DNA of 10,564 nt from Oscillospiraceae bacterium. GTDB lineage: Bacteria; Bacillota; Clostridia; Oscillospirales; CAG-272. Positions 1-6,366 of this stretch are shown piece by piece; within the stretch, counting starts at the first letter, position 1; each line of letters starts with the position of its first letter. The notes under the pieces were generated by a model that searched no databases, was not told the origin of the DNA, and saw only the letters and a program-made list of their open reading frames with translations. Location of the stretch: NCBI GenBank assembly GCA_015065205.1, contig SVQS01000055.1, forward strand, positions 1-10,564. The letters run 5' to 3'. A program made the position numbers and the translations under genes.

Positions 1-564
1 GCCGCCGGCAATATCCGAGGTTATACTGTCACCAAGAATGATAGCTTCATCGGGATTGTATCCCTCAATCTGCCCCGTGGCACGCTCGAAGAATTCAATT
101 TGCGGCTTATCGGCACCGAGCTCTTGCGAAAGAAAGATGCCCTTGAAATAGCGTGCAATTCCCGCGCTTGCAATGCGACTTTTTTGCACCATTGTAGTGC
201 CGTTTGATGCAATATAGAGTGAGTATTTGCGCGAGAGCGTCATCAAAAGTCGCGGTGCACCGTCGATAAAAAAGTGTCCTTGACTTAAGTTCTTTTCATA
301 AAGGCTTTGCGCCACATTGGAGGAAACGTTCATTCCAAGTTCCTCAAACAGTTGGCGGAATCTGCCCGTGAGCACCTGCTCGCGTGTGAGTTCTTTACGC
401 TCCAGCGCTTGCCAATGCGCGCGATTGATCTGGCTGTATCGCGCAATCACCTCATCGGTAGGATCGACGTTGAGCGACTGCAAGGTTTTTGCAAGTGCTA
501 TCGCTTCGGAGCGATGAAAATCGAGAATGGTATCGTCAAGGTCTAAAAAAATGAATTTGATCAT
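1..564 (-). CDS. HAD-superfamily hydrolase, YjjG/YfnB-like (partial, C-terminus outside window)
   Basis: This is a haloacid-dehalogenase-fold phosphohydrolase, probably a cytosolic phosphatase acting on nucleotides or other small phosphorylated metabolites; the true substrate cannot be read from sequence. 188 codons are present. Motif I is FLDLDDT (residues 6-12), with nucleophile Asp8 and acid/base Asp10. A helical cap insert fills roughly residues 15-100. Motif II is ASNGT, motif III the Lys of GADKPQ, and motif IV GDSITSDIAGG right at the window edge. Family members are about 225-235 residues, so some 40 residues are missing. The start is supported by an AAGGAG Shine-Dalgarno 4 bases upstream, overlapping the dnaE stop codon; the gap to dnaE is 8 bp, so it is the promoter-distal gene of the whiA-dnaE transcript. 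In related genomes pfkA often follows dnaE, so a HAD gene there is a variation. The family call is firm; the YjjG-like subgroup is inferred from the motif spacing and cap. Confidence 0.9.
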   Translation of the reverse strand, partial: MIKFIFLDLDDTILDFHRSEAIALAKTLQSLNVDPTDEVIARYSQINRAHWQALERKELTREQVLTGRFRQLFEELGMNVSSNVAQSLYEKNLSQGHFFIDGAPRLLMTLSRKYSLYIASNGTTMVQKSRIASAGIARYFKGIFLSQELGADKPQIEFFERATGQIEGYNPDEAIILGDSITSDIAGG

Positions 565-572
565 AGGTCTCC

Positions 573-3500
573 TTATTTGAGTATGACGTTCTCACGGCCG
601 AGGAGCGCATAGAGCTGCTCCAAGAGATAGGCGGTCAGAGTTACGCCAAGGGGTGTGGTCTCATAGCGTTTTTCGTTAGCATAGAAGAAGAATGCGGGGA
701 AATCGCCTTCCAAAATTTCAAGCAAATTGCGCGCCTTAAAGAAAGGCTCACTGCGGTCGTCGGGAACGCGCAAAAACAAACGCTTGGCATTCTTAATATC
801 GGTAACGGATGCAGTTGATTTTTGCTCCGTTTCGAGCATTTTTGGCGCATACGTAGCCGTTTTTTGCTCGGTTTTCTTCTCTTTTACAAGAGCGGGATCG
901 AAGCGGTTGTTCTCAATCAGTTCCTCTACTGTTTGCACCAAAATCTTGGCATCCTCTTCCTCGCGCAAGGAGATTGTTCCCTTCACCAATATAGCGCTGT
1001 CTCGGACAAGCAGGGGCGAAAGCTCCTCAAAAATGTTCGGAAAGACAATACATTCCACCTCGGCAGTTCTATCTTCCAAAGTGAAAAACGCCATACGCTT
1101 GCCGTTTTTTGTTCCCTTGACCGTAACCGAGGTAACGATACCAACGGTACGCATTGCGGCGCGGTCCATGGGATCTGCATCCTCTCCGACCATATCGGAG
1201 ATGGGTGAGAATGTCAGTGTTTCAATGTGTCGGCTGTATTCGTCGAGCAAGCTACCCGAAAAATACATTCCGGCGGCTTCCTTTTCAAGCATCAGTTTTT
1301 CTCTTACGCTGAGCTCGGGAATATCGGGATATTTAACGGCAGGTGCCTCGGTGCTGACCTGCCCGGGCATGGAGAACATATCAAGCTGCCCTTCGAGATT
1401 GTCCTTTCCCTTTTGCAGAGCACGCTCAATCATGGCATCGTGAACTGCCAAAAGCTGACTGCGATACTTGCCAAGACAATCAAATGCACCGCCCTTGATA
1501 AGGGCTTCCACCATACGGCGGTTGAGCTCGGTGGCAGAAAGTCGGTTAATAAAATCGTCAAAGGACGTGAATCGTCCATGACGGCGTTCCGCAAGGATGT
1601 GCTCAAGGAAATGCACACCCACGTTTTTGAGTGCCAAAAGTCCGAAGCGAATGTCCTTACCCGAGGTCGAAAAGGTCATACGGCTCTCGTTAATGTCGGG
1701 CGGGAGCACGCGAATTCCGCGCGAGTTGCACTCGGAAATATATTCGGCAACCTTGGTTTGACTGCCGAGCACACTTGTGAGCAGTGCCGCCATATACTGT
1801 TGCGGATAGTGACATTTGAGGTATGCTGTGCGATAGGAAATGATGGCATAAGCCGCGGCGTGCGACTTGTTAAAGGCATAGTTTGCAAAGCTTTCCATAT
1901 CCGAGAAGAGCTGCTCGGCAACCGCAGCATCCACGCCTCTCTTTTTGGCACCTGCGACAAAACATTCGCGCTCGGAAAGAAGCACGTCTGCCTTCTTTTT
2001 AGACATAGCGCGGCGCACGATATCGGCGTGCCCAAAGGTATAACCGCCGATCTCGCGGAAGATGCTCATAACCTGTTCCTGATAAACCACGCAACCGTAG
2101 GTTGAACGCAAAATCGGCTCAAGCGCAGGTGTAACGTAAGTCACCTTATCGGGATTGTGTCTACACTCGATAAATGTGGGAATGGAATCCATAGGGCCAG
2201 GTCGATAGAGCGCAATGGCGGCAATGACGTCGTCAAGGCTCTCGGGGCGCAGATTGGTCAGCATCTGTCTCATTCCGCCCGACTCTAATTGGAAGATACC
2301 GCTCGTTTTGCCAGACGAGATAAGCGCATAGGTCTCGGCGTCGTCAAGCGGCAGCTTTTCAATATCAAAATTGGATTCACTCTCGCGAATCATTCCCTCT
2401 GCATCGTGCAGAATGGTGAGATACCGCAGAGCGAGAAAATCGAATTTAAGCAGTCCCAAGGAAGCAACAGTATCCATATCGAACTGCGTAACGACAGTGC
2501 CGTTACTGAGTGCAACGGGCAGATAATTGCTAATGGGTTTATCGGTAATCACAACGCCTGCGGCGTGAATAGACACATTGCGCGGCATACCTTCCAGTGA
2601 GCGCGCAGTATCCACCAAGCGGCGCACCTGCTCCGAGCTCTCATAAAGCTTTTTGAGGTCAGGGAGAGTAAGCGCGTGGTCGATGGTCATATTCAGCTCT
2701 TGCGGAATGGCACGTGCTACAACGTCAACGTCGGCATAAGACATTCCGAGGGCTCGTCCAACATCGCGGATGGATGCTCTTGCCGCCATCGTACCAAAGG
2801 TAATGATTTGCGAGACGTGGTCTGCACCGTATTTACGGGTGACGTATTGAATAACCTCGTCACGCCGGTTGTAGCAAAAATCGACGTCGATATCGGGCAT
2901 GGTGACACGCTCGGGGTTGAGAAAACGCTCAAAGAGCAAATCAAAGCGAATGGAATCTACATCGGTGATGCCGAGTGCGTATGCTACAAGACTCCCCGCC
3001 CCCGAACCACGCCCGGGACCTACGGGAATATCCTTGCTTTTTGCATAGTTGACATAGTCCTGAACGATCAAAAAGTAGTCGGCAAAGCCCATCTGTGCAA
3101 TCACGCCAAGCTCATAATCGAGGCGCGTGCGGTAATCCTCTTCGGTGTGCTCCGAGAATACAACGTGTCCGCGTGCGATGCGCTCTTGGAAGCCTTTTTC
3201 GGTCAGCCAGCGCAAATATTCCTCTGCCGTGAGGGCATTGGGACAAGGAAATTTGGGTAGATATTGGGTATCAAAATCAAACTCTACCGAACACATATCG
3301 GCAATTTTGACAGTGTTCTCAATAGCCTCGGGATAAGCACGGAACAAAAGTGACATTTCGGTGCTATCCTTAACGTAAAAATCGTTGGTTGCAAAGGCCG
3401 CAGGGCGACCTGCATCTACGGTTGTATTGGTCTGCACGCACATTAGTACTGCCTGTGTATCGGCATCCTGACGGCGCAAATAGTGACAGTCGTTGGTGGC

Positions 3501-4106
3501 AACAAGCGGCAAATTACACTCATTGGCGAGCTTTACAAGGCGAGGAAGAACCGCACGCTCCTCTGCAAGACCGTGGTCTTGAATTTCGATATAGTAACGG
3601 TCTTTGCCAAAGATGCTCGCATACTTGATTGCATTCTCTTTTGCAGCGGCAAAGTCGCCCTTGGAAAGGAGCTTGGGAATACGTCCGCCAAGGCAGGCGG
3701 AAAGCGCGATAAGACCGCCCGAATATTGGCGCAGCAATTCATCGTCGACGCGTGGGCGGTTATAAAATCCTTCGGTAAAGGAACGCGAAACGAGCTCGAC
3801 CAGATTGCGGTATCCCTGCATATTTTCGCAAAGGAGCACCAAATGCTCGGCATACCCTTCCCCCGCGTTGAGCTTGGTAAAGCGAGAATCGGGAGCAACG
3901 TAGACCTCACAGCCGATGATGGGCTTAATGCCCGCTTTTTTACAGGTGCGGTAAAAATCGATAACGCCATACATAACGCCGTGGTCGGTAATGGCAACCG
4001 CACTCTGTCCGCACTCTTTGATTCTTTCGGGCAGGTTGGAAATACGGCATGCACCGTCAAGCAAGCTGTATTCGGTGTGCAGATGCAAATGCACAAAATC
4101 CTTCAT
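573..4106 (-). CDS. dnaE: DNA polymerase III subunit alpha (DnaE)
   Basis: This is the replicative C-family DNA polymerase catalytic subunit, 1177 residues, full length for the family. Domains in order: N-terminal PHP domain (about 1-270) with HLHLHTEYSLLDG at 6-18, TDHG at 40-43 and candidate metal ligands H6, H8, D17, H42, E67, H88, C138, D206 and H208; the palm/fingers core (about 280-830) with GPGRGSGAGS at 363-372; catalytic Asp405 and Asp407 in PDIDVDF (404-410); the third Asp, D556, in KFDFLALR. A helix-hairpin-helix segment lies near 822-855, an internal beta-clamp-binding pentapeptide QLDMF at 907-911, an OB fold at about 985-1065, and a C-terminal tail (about 1105-1177) typical of Firmicutes DnaE. 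The start is set by an AAAGGAG Shine-Dalgarno 6 bases upstream, 18 bp after whiA. Many Clostridia also carry PolC, so DnaE may be the second replicase; polC is not visible here. The residue-to-ligand assignments come from remembered alignment with Thermus and E. coli DnaE. Confidence 0.98.
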   Translation of the reverse strand: MKDFVHLHLHTEYSLLDGACRISNLPERIKECGQSAVAITDHGVMYGVIDFYRTCKKAGIKPIIGCEVYVAPDSRFTKLNAGEGYAEHLVLLCENMQGYRNLVELVSRSFTEGFYNRPRVDDELLRQYSGGLIALSACLGGRIPKLLSKGDFAAAKENAIKYASIFGKDRYYIEIQDHGLAEERAVLPRLVKLANECNLPLVATNDCHYLRRQDADTQAVLMCVQTNTTVDAGRPAAFATNDFYVKDSTEMSLLFRAYPEAIENTVKIADMCSVEFDFDTQYLPKFPCPNALTAEEYLRWLTEKGFQERIARGHVVFSEHTEEDYRTRLDYELGVIAQMGFADYFLIVQDYVNYAKSKDIPVGPGRGSGAGSLVAYALGITDVDSIRFDLLFERFLNPERVTMPDIDVDFCYNRRDEVIQYVTRKYGADHVSQIITFGTMAARASIRDVGRALGMSYADVDVVARAIPQELNMTIDHALTLPDLKKLYESSEQVRRLVDTARSLEGMPRNVSIHAAGVVITDKPISNYLPVALSNGTVVTQFDMDTVASLGLLKFDFLALRYLTILHDAEGMIRESESNFDIEKLPLDDAETYALISSGKTSGIFQLESGGMRQMLTNLRPESLDDVIAAIALYRPGPMDSIPTFIECRHNPDKVTYVTPALEPILRSTYGCVVYQEQVMSIFREIGGYTFGHADIVRRAMSKKKADVLLSERECFVAGAKKRGVDAAVAEQLFSDMESFANYAFNKSHAAAYAIISYRTAYLKCHYPQQYMAALLTSVLGSQTKVAEYISECNSRGIRVLPPDINESRMTFSTSGKDIRFGLLALKNVGVHFLEHILAERRHGRFTSFDDFINRLSATELNRRMVEALIKGGAFDCLGKYRSQLLAVHDAMIERALQKGKDNLEGQLDMFSMPGQVSTEAPAVKYPDIPELSVREKLMLEKEAAGMYFSGSLLDEYSRHIETLTFSPISDMVGEDADPMDRAAMRTVGIVTSVTVKGTKNGKRMAFFTLEDRTAEVECIVFPNIFEELSPLLVRDSAILVKGTISLREEEDAKILVQTVEELIENNRFDPALVKEKKTEQKTATYAPKMLETEQKSTASVTDIKNAKRLFLRVPDDRSEPFFKARNLLEILEGDFPAFFFYANEKRYETTPLGVTLTAYLLEQLYALLGRENVILK

Positions 4107-4124
4107 CGTGTTCTCCTTTCTCTC

Positions 4125-5012
4125 TTAATCTTCGGCCTCGTCCAACAGCTTTTGCAAGCGGTGAGAAAGACCCGATTTGGATATAGGTGGGTGATGCAAG
4201 TCCTTGAGCTCGTCCAAGGTAGCATCGGGATTGCGGTAACGCAAAAGCGCGGTCTCGCGAAGCGGCTCGGGCAAAGAATCAAGCTTTCCGCTCGCCATCA
4301 AACTGCCGATAGCATCCATCTGCCGCGCGGCGGCGGCAACCGACTTTTGAATATTTCTTGCCACGCAGTTGGTGGCACGGTTTTCGTTATTTCGAATATC
4401 GTTTGCGATACGTGCGTTATAAAACTCAAAAATGATGCTGTGCGAGCCCATCAGCGTGATAAGGTCTGCAACAGAGGTAGCATCCTTATAGTAAAGTCCC
4501 ACACCCGTGTTGCGAGCAATACGGCGAGGGGGATACCCGATAGACGAAAGATAATTGGTAACGGCATCGGCGCTCTCCTCACTGGGGAGCACGAACTCCA
4601 AATGATAGGATTTTTGCGGATCATTGACCGTTCCCGAAACGAAGAATAGACCGCGCAAAAAGGCTGCGCGACAGCTCTCGCACGCCGTCAAATGCAACAA
4701 CTCATCAATATCTGCGCCATCCTCTCGCAACTGTGCCGTCAGTTTGGATGCCGCGGGAGACACGAGAACCAACTGCCATTGGCGGTGTCCGTAATAGCCG
4801 ATGACATTCATCTCGGGCGTTTTGGAATAGTTCTTCTCCAAAACAGAAGCGGCAAACTGCGCCATTGCCTCGCGGCGACACGGCAAAACGATACGTCCGC
4901 CCGTCTGCCTCATGGCGGGAAGCAACAAACCTGCACTCAAAGCACGTCTGCAACAATTCTTTTTGATTGGGAGCTCAACAAGCTCTGCGCACACGCGCTC
5001 GGTAAAGGTCAT
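4125..5012 (-). CDS. whiA: DNA-binding protein WhiA
   Basis: WhiA is a conserved Gram-positive DNA-binding protein: a sporulation-septation regulator in Streptomyces, and linked to cell division and chromosome segregation in Bacillus. It has 295 residues, close to the usual 300-325. The N-terminal two-thirds resembles a LAGLIDADG homing-endonuclease fold, with the family signature CRAAFLRGLFFVSGTVNDP at 114-132 and SYHLEFVLPS at 135-144. It continues with YYKDA at 174-178, then NDIRNNENRATNC at 204-216. The C-terminal helix-turn-helix is at about 250-290, with NPDATLDEL and PPISKSGLSHRLQKL. The reading frame extends 25 codons upstream to 5087, but ATG at 5010-5012 is preferred: it has an AAAGGAG Shine-Dalgarno 7 bases upstream and begins at the conserved MTFTERVCAEL. 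The gene is followed by dnaE after 18 bp. It is preceded by a hairpin-rich gap and then murB; the usual upstream partners rapZ and yvcK are not there. No clear dedicated promoter was found. Confidence 0.96.
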   Translation of the reverse strand: MTFTERVCAELVELPIKKNCCRRALSAGLLLPAMRQTGGRIVLPCRREAMAQFAASVLEKNYSKTPEMNVIGYYGHRQWQLVLVSPAASKLTAQLREDGADIDELLHLTACESCRAAFLRGLFFVSGTVNDPQKSYHLEFVLPSEESADAVTNYLSSIGYPPRRIARNTGVGLYYKDATSVADLITLMGSHSIIFEFYNARIANDIRNNENRATNCVARNIQKSVAAAARQMDAIGSLMASGKLDSLPEPLRETALLRYRNPDATLDELKDLHHPPISKSGLSHRLQKLLDEAED

Positions 5013-5049
5013 TGCTTTTCTCCTTTCTTTTTTTCGTAGGGAACGTTTC

Positions 5050-5079
5050 GTCAGAACCTTTTTAAAAAAAGGTTCCGAC
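5050..5079. repeat. AT-rich palindrome upstream of whiA
   Basis: The arms GAACCTTTTT (5054-5063) and AAAAAGGTTC (5066-5075) are perfectly complementary with a 2-base spacer. After one A/C mismatch the pairing extends by GTC/GAC to 5050-5079. The palindrome sits 38 bp upstream of the whiA start codon. Palindromes of this GGAACC-(T)n-(A)n-GGTTCC type are, from memory, frequent between genes in gut Clostridia, so it may be a dispersed repeat or a bidirectional terminator-like element. The long T-run lies inside the stem, so termination activity is uncertain. Confidence 0.7.
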
Positions 5080-5146
5080 ACCTCCAAAAACTTCCCTTAC
5101 AGTATGTCTAAAAATAAATTCGCTTCTGTACGAATAGACAGTCGGC

Positions 5147-5162
5147 GCGAGGTAAACCTCGC
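5147..5162. repeat. Short perfect hairpin in the whiA leader
   Basis: GCGAGG (5147-5152) and CCTCGC (5157-5162) form a 6-bp GC-rich stem around TAAA; the stem can reach 7 bp with a 2-base loop. Four Ts follow on the plus strand only. No plus-strand gene ends nearby, so a terminator role in that direction has no visible client. Confidence 0.55.
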
Positions 5163-5175
5163 TTTTGCTGTTGCA

Positions 5176-5205
5176 AGCGGCTAGGGACCACTAACCCTAT
5201 CCGCT
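5176..5205. repeat. Imperfect 11-bp stem-loop downstream of murB
   Basis: AGCGGCTAGGG (5176-5186) pairs with CCCTATCCGCT (5195-5205) except for one C/T mismatch, with an 8-base loop. It begins about 33 bp beyond the murB stop on the minus strand. It could act as a 3'-end stabiliser or weak terminator for murB, but the minus-strand continuation (TGCAACAGC) is not U-rich. Confidence 0.6.
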
Positions 5206-5238
5206 AAGAGAGTTGTTTGCTTGTGAACAATTCATTTA

Positions 5239-6135
5239 TTACAAAAACTTGATTTCGCATTCCAATTCTACGCCCGTTTTATACGATACAATTGTTTGTA
5301 TTTGCTCGATCAAGCGTTTGATGTCCTCGCAGGTAGCGCCACCGATATTGACGATGAAGCCCGCGTGTTTTGCAGAGACCTGCGCACCACCGACTGTCAA
5401 CCCTTTGAGTCCGCAATCCTCTATCAATTTGCCTGCAAAATGCCCTTCGGGCCGCTTGAACACGCTCCCCGCGTTTGGTAAGTCCAACGGTTGTGTGGCA
5501 CGACGTTTTTCAAAATAGGTTCGCATTGCCTCGGTAATCTCGTTGCGGTTTCCCTTTTTCAATTTTAAGGTTGCTCCCAAAACAACGCGTTCCGGATGCT
5601 TTTGATAAATGCTTTTGCGATAGTCAAATTCCTGTTCATTACCAATCAGGCTACTTCTTTGGCTCGTTTCGAGATCATAATAGTGTGAGCCGACGCAAAT
5701 GTCGCTCATACTACCGCCGTAAGCACCCGCGTTCATATAAATCGCGCCGCCGAGTGTTCCGGGAATACCGAATGCAAACTCCAAGCCCGATAGGCTTTCG
5801 TCGCGCGCGGCTGAGGCAAGCGCCGAAAGAGATGCGCCCGCATCGACAAATATAATGTCATCTTGTATTTTAATTTTGCGGCATTTGCCCGTAAAGACCA
5901 CCGCACCGCGATATCCCGCGTCCGAAAACACAACATTACTGCCGTTGCCTATGACAAGAACGGGGATCTCTTGCCCTCGCAAAAGCGTCAGCGTTTGGCA
6001 AAGCGCATCGCTTGAATGCGGAAAAATGGCAAGATCTGCCGCACCGCCTATACGAAATGAGGAATGACGAGAGAGGGGGCAATTCTGTTCCCATTCCACG
6101 CCGAGTGTCTGCAATTTGTTCATCAATTGCTCCAT
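5239..6135 (-). CDS. murB: UDP-N-acetylenolpyruvoylglucosamine reductase (MurB)
   Basis: MurB is a cytosolic FAD-dependent enzyme that reduces UDP-GlcNAc-enolpyruvate to UDP-MurNAc with NADPH, the second committed step of peptidoglycan precursor synthesis. It has 298 residues, the normal length for the shorter type-II enzymes of Gram-positives. Seen directly: SFRIGG at 26-31, the FAD-binding GNGSNVVFSD at 63-72, GLEFAFGIPGTLGGAIYMNAGAYGG at 117-141 in two overlapping signatures, YRKS at 172-175 with the expected active-site Arg, NAGSVFKRP at 221-229 with the proton-donor Ser224, and the C-terminal Glu-rich ELECEI segment supplying the active-site Glu. The frame opens 39 codons further upstream, but the start at 6135 is chosen because AAAGGGGG lies 8 bases before it and because the promoter at 6169-6197 lies inside the longer reading frame. 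It is first gene of the leftward cluster. Confidence 0.97.
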   Translation of the reverse strand: MEQLMNKLQTLGVEWEQNCPLSRHSSFRIGGAADLAIFPHSSDALCQTLTLLRGQEIPVLVIGNGSNVVFSDAGYRGAVVFTGKCRKIKIQDDIIFVDAGASLSALASAARDESLSGLEFAFGIPGTLGGAIYMNAGAYGGSMSDICVGSHYYDLETSQRSSLIGNEQEFDYRKSIYQKHPERVVLGATLKLKKGNRNEITEAMRTYFEKRRATQPLDLPNAGSVFKRPEGHFAGKLIEDCGLKGLTVGGAQVSAKHAGFIVNIGGATCEDIKRLIEQIQTIVSYKTGVELECEIKFL

Positions 6136-6168
6136 CTGTGATTCCCCCTTTCCTCGGTATCTATCTAT

Positions 6169-6197
6169 ATTATACTCGAAACCTTTTCCAAATGCAA
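6169..6197 (-). promoter_or_regulatory. Sigma-A-type promoter of murB
   Basis: On the minus strand, TTGCAT (6197-6192) is followed by a 17-base spacer and a perfect TATAAT (6174-6169). The predicted start of transcription near 6162 gives a leader of about 27 bases with the murB Shine-Dalgarno in it. The position rules out the longer murB reading frame as the main product. Confidence 0.8.
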
Positions 6198-6259
6198 TAT
6201 AAAAGCGGCGAAAAAAGCCTATAAAAGTTGAAATTTCCAACAAAAAATGCACAATCCTA

Positions 6260-6288
6260 TTGCAAAAGAGAAAAAATTGAGTTATAAT
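6260..6288 (+). promoter_or_regulatory. Sigma-A-type promoter of the Gfo/Idh-coaE operon
   Basis: TTGCAA (6260-6265), a 17-base spacer and a perfect TATAAT (6283-6288) face right. The predicted transcript starts near 6295 and leaves a 5' leader of about 72 bases before the ATG at 6367. The leader contains a small hairpin, GTGCT/AGCAC (6302-6306 with 6314-6318). The two divergent promoters have their -35 boxes 62 bp apart, enough for a shared regulator site, though I see no clear operator. Confidence 0.78.
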
Positions 6289-6366
6289 AAGATGAATAGA
6301 TGTGCTCCCTTACAGCACTCGTACGCCAATACTCCACAACAAATGCAGAAAGGAAGGATTTGCACG

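Larger units (their letters stand above)
5013..5238. other. Hairpin-rich murB-whiA intergenic region (leader of whiA)
   Basis: This gap of 226 bp holds no convincing gene. Read on the transcribed (minus) strand it contains four inverted repeats in series: 5205-5176 (11-bp stem, one mismatch), 5162-5147, a looser pairing in about 5140-5105 (TGTCTA/TAGACA enclosing ATTCG/CGAAT), and 5079-5050. None is followed by a clear U-tract on the minus strand, so none is a textbook intrinsic terminator for murB. I found no -10/-35 pair of the quality seen upstream of murB, so whiA may be expressed by read-through from murB. The whiA Shine-Dalgarno lies at its left end. The region could be a structured leader, or repeat debris. 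Confidence 0.6.

Noticed and set aside
1227..2105. A 292-codon open frame antisense to dnaE.
   Set aside because: Shadow of the DnaE reading frame, no domain signature and no promoter or ribosome binding site.
3483..4649. A 388-codon open frame on the plus strand, antisense to dnaE and whiA.
   Set aside because: It runs across two well-supported genes, shows no recognisable domain, and has no convincing ribosome binding site; it is a shadow of codon bias in the opposite strand.
5013..5087. A 25-codon N-terminal extension of WhiA.
   Set aside because: It covers the palindrome, is Lys/Arg-rich and non-conserved, and the start at 5012 matches the family N-terminus with a good Shine-Dalgarno.
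5147..5166. GC-rich hairpin followed by TTTT as an intrinsic terminator on the plus strand.
   Set aside because: No plus-strand gene lies upstream and the T-run is only four bases.
6136..6252. A 39-codon N-terminal extension of MurB.
   Set aside because: It overlaps the promoter, has a non-conserved sequence, and the internal start has a good Shine-Dalgarno.
6247..6366. A 40-codon N-terminal extension of the Gfo/Idh oxidoreductase.
   Set aside because: It overlaps the promoter and the predicted transcription start; the ATG at 6367 fits family start and has a ribosome binding site.
6295..6366. A riboswitch or T-box in the oxidoreductase leader.
   Set aside because: The leader is only about 72 bases, with one 5-bp hairpin and none of the conserved T-box or known riboswitch core motifs.
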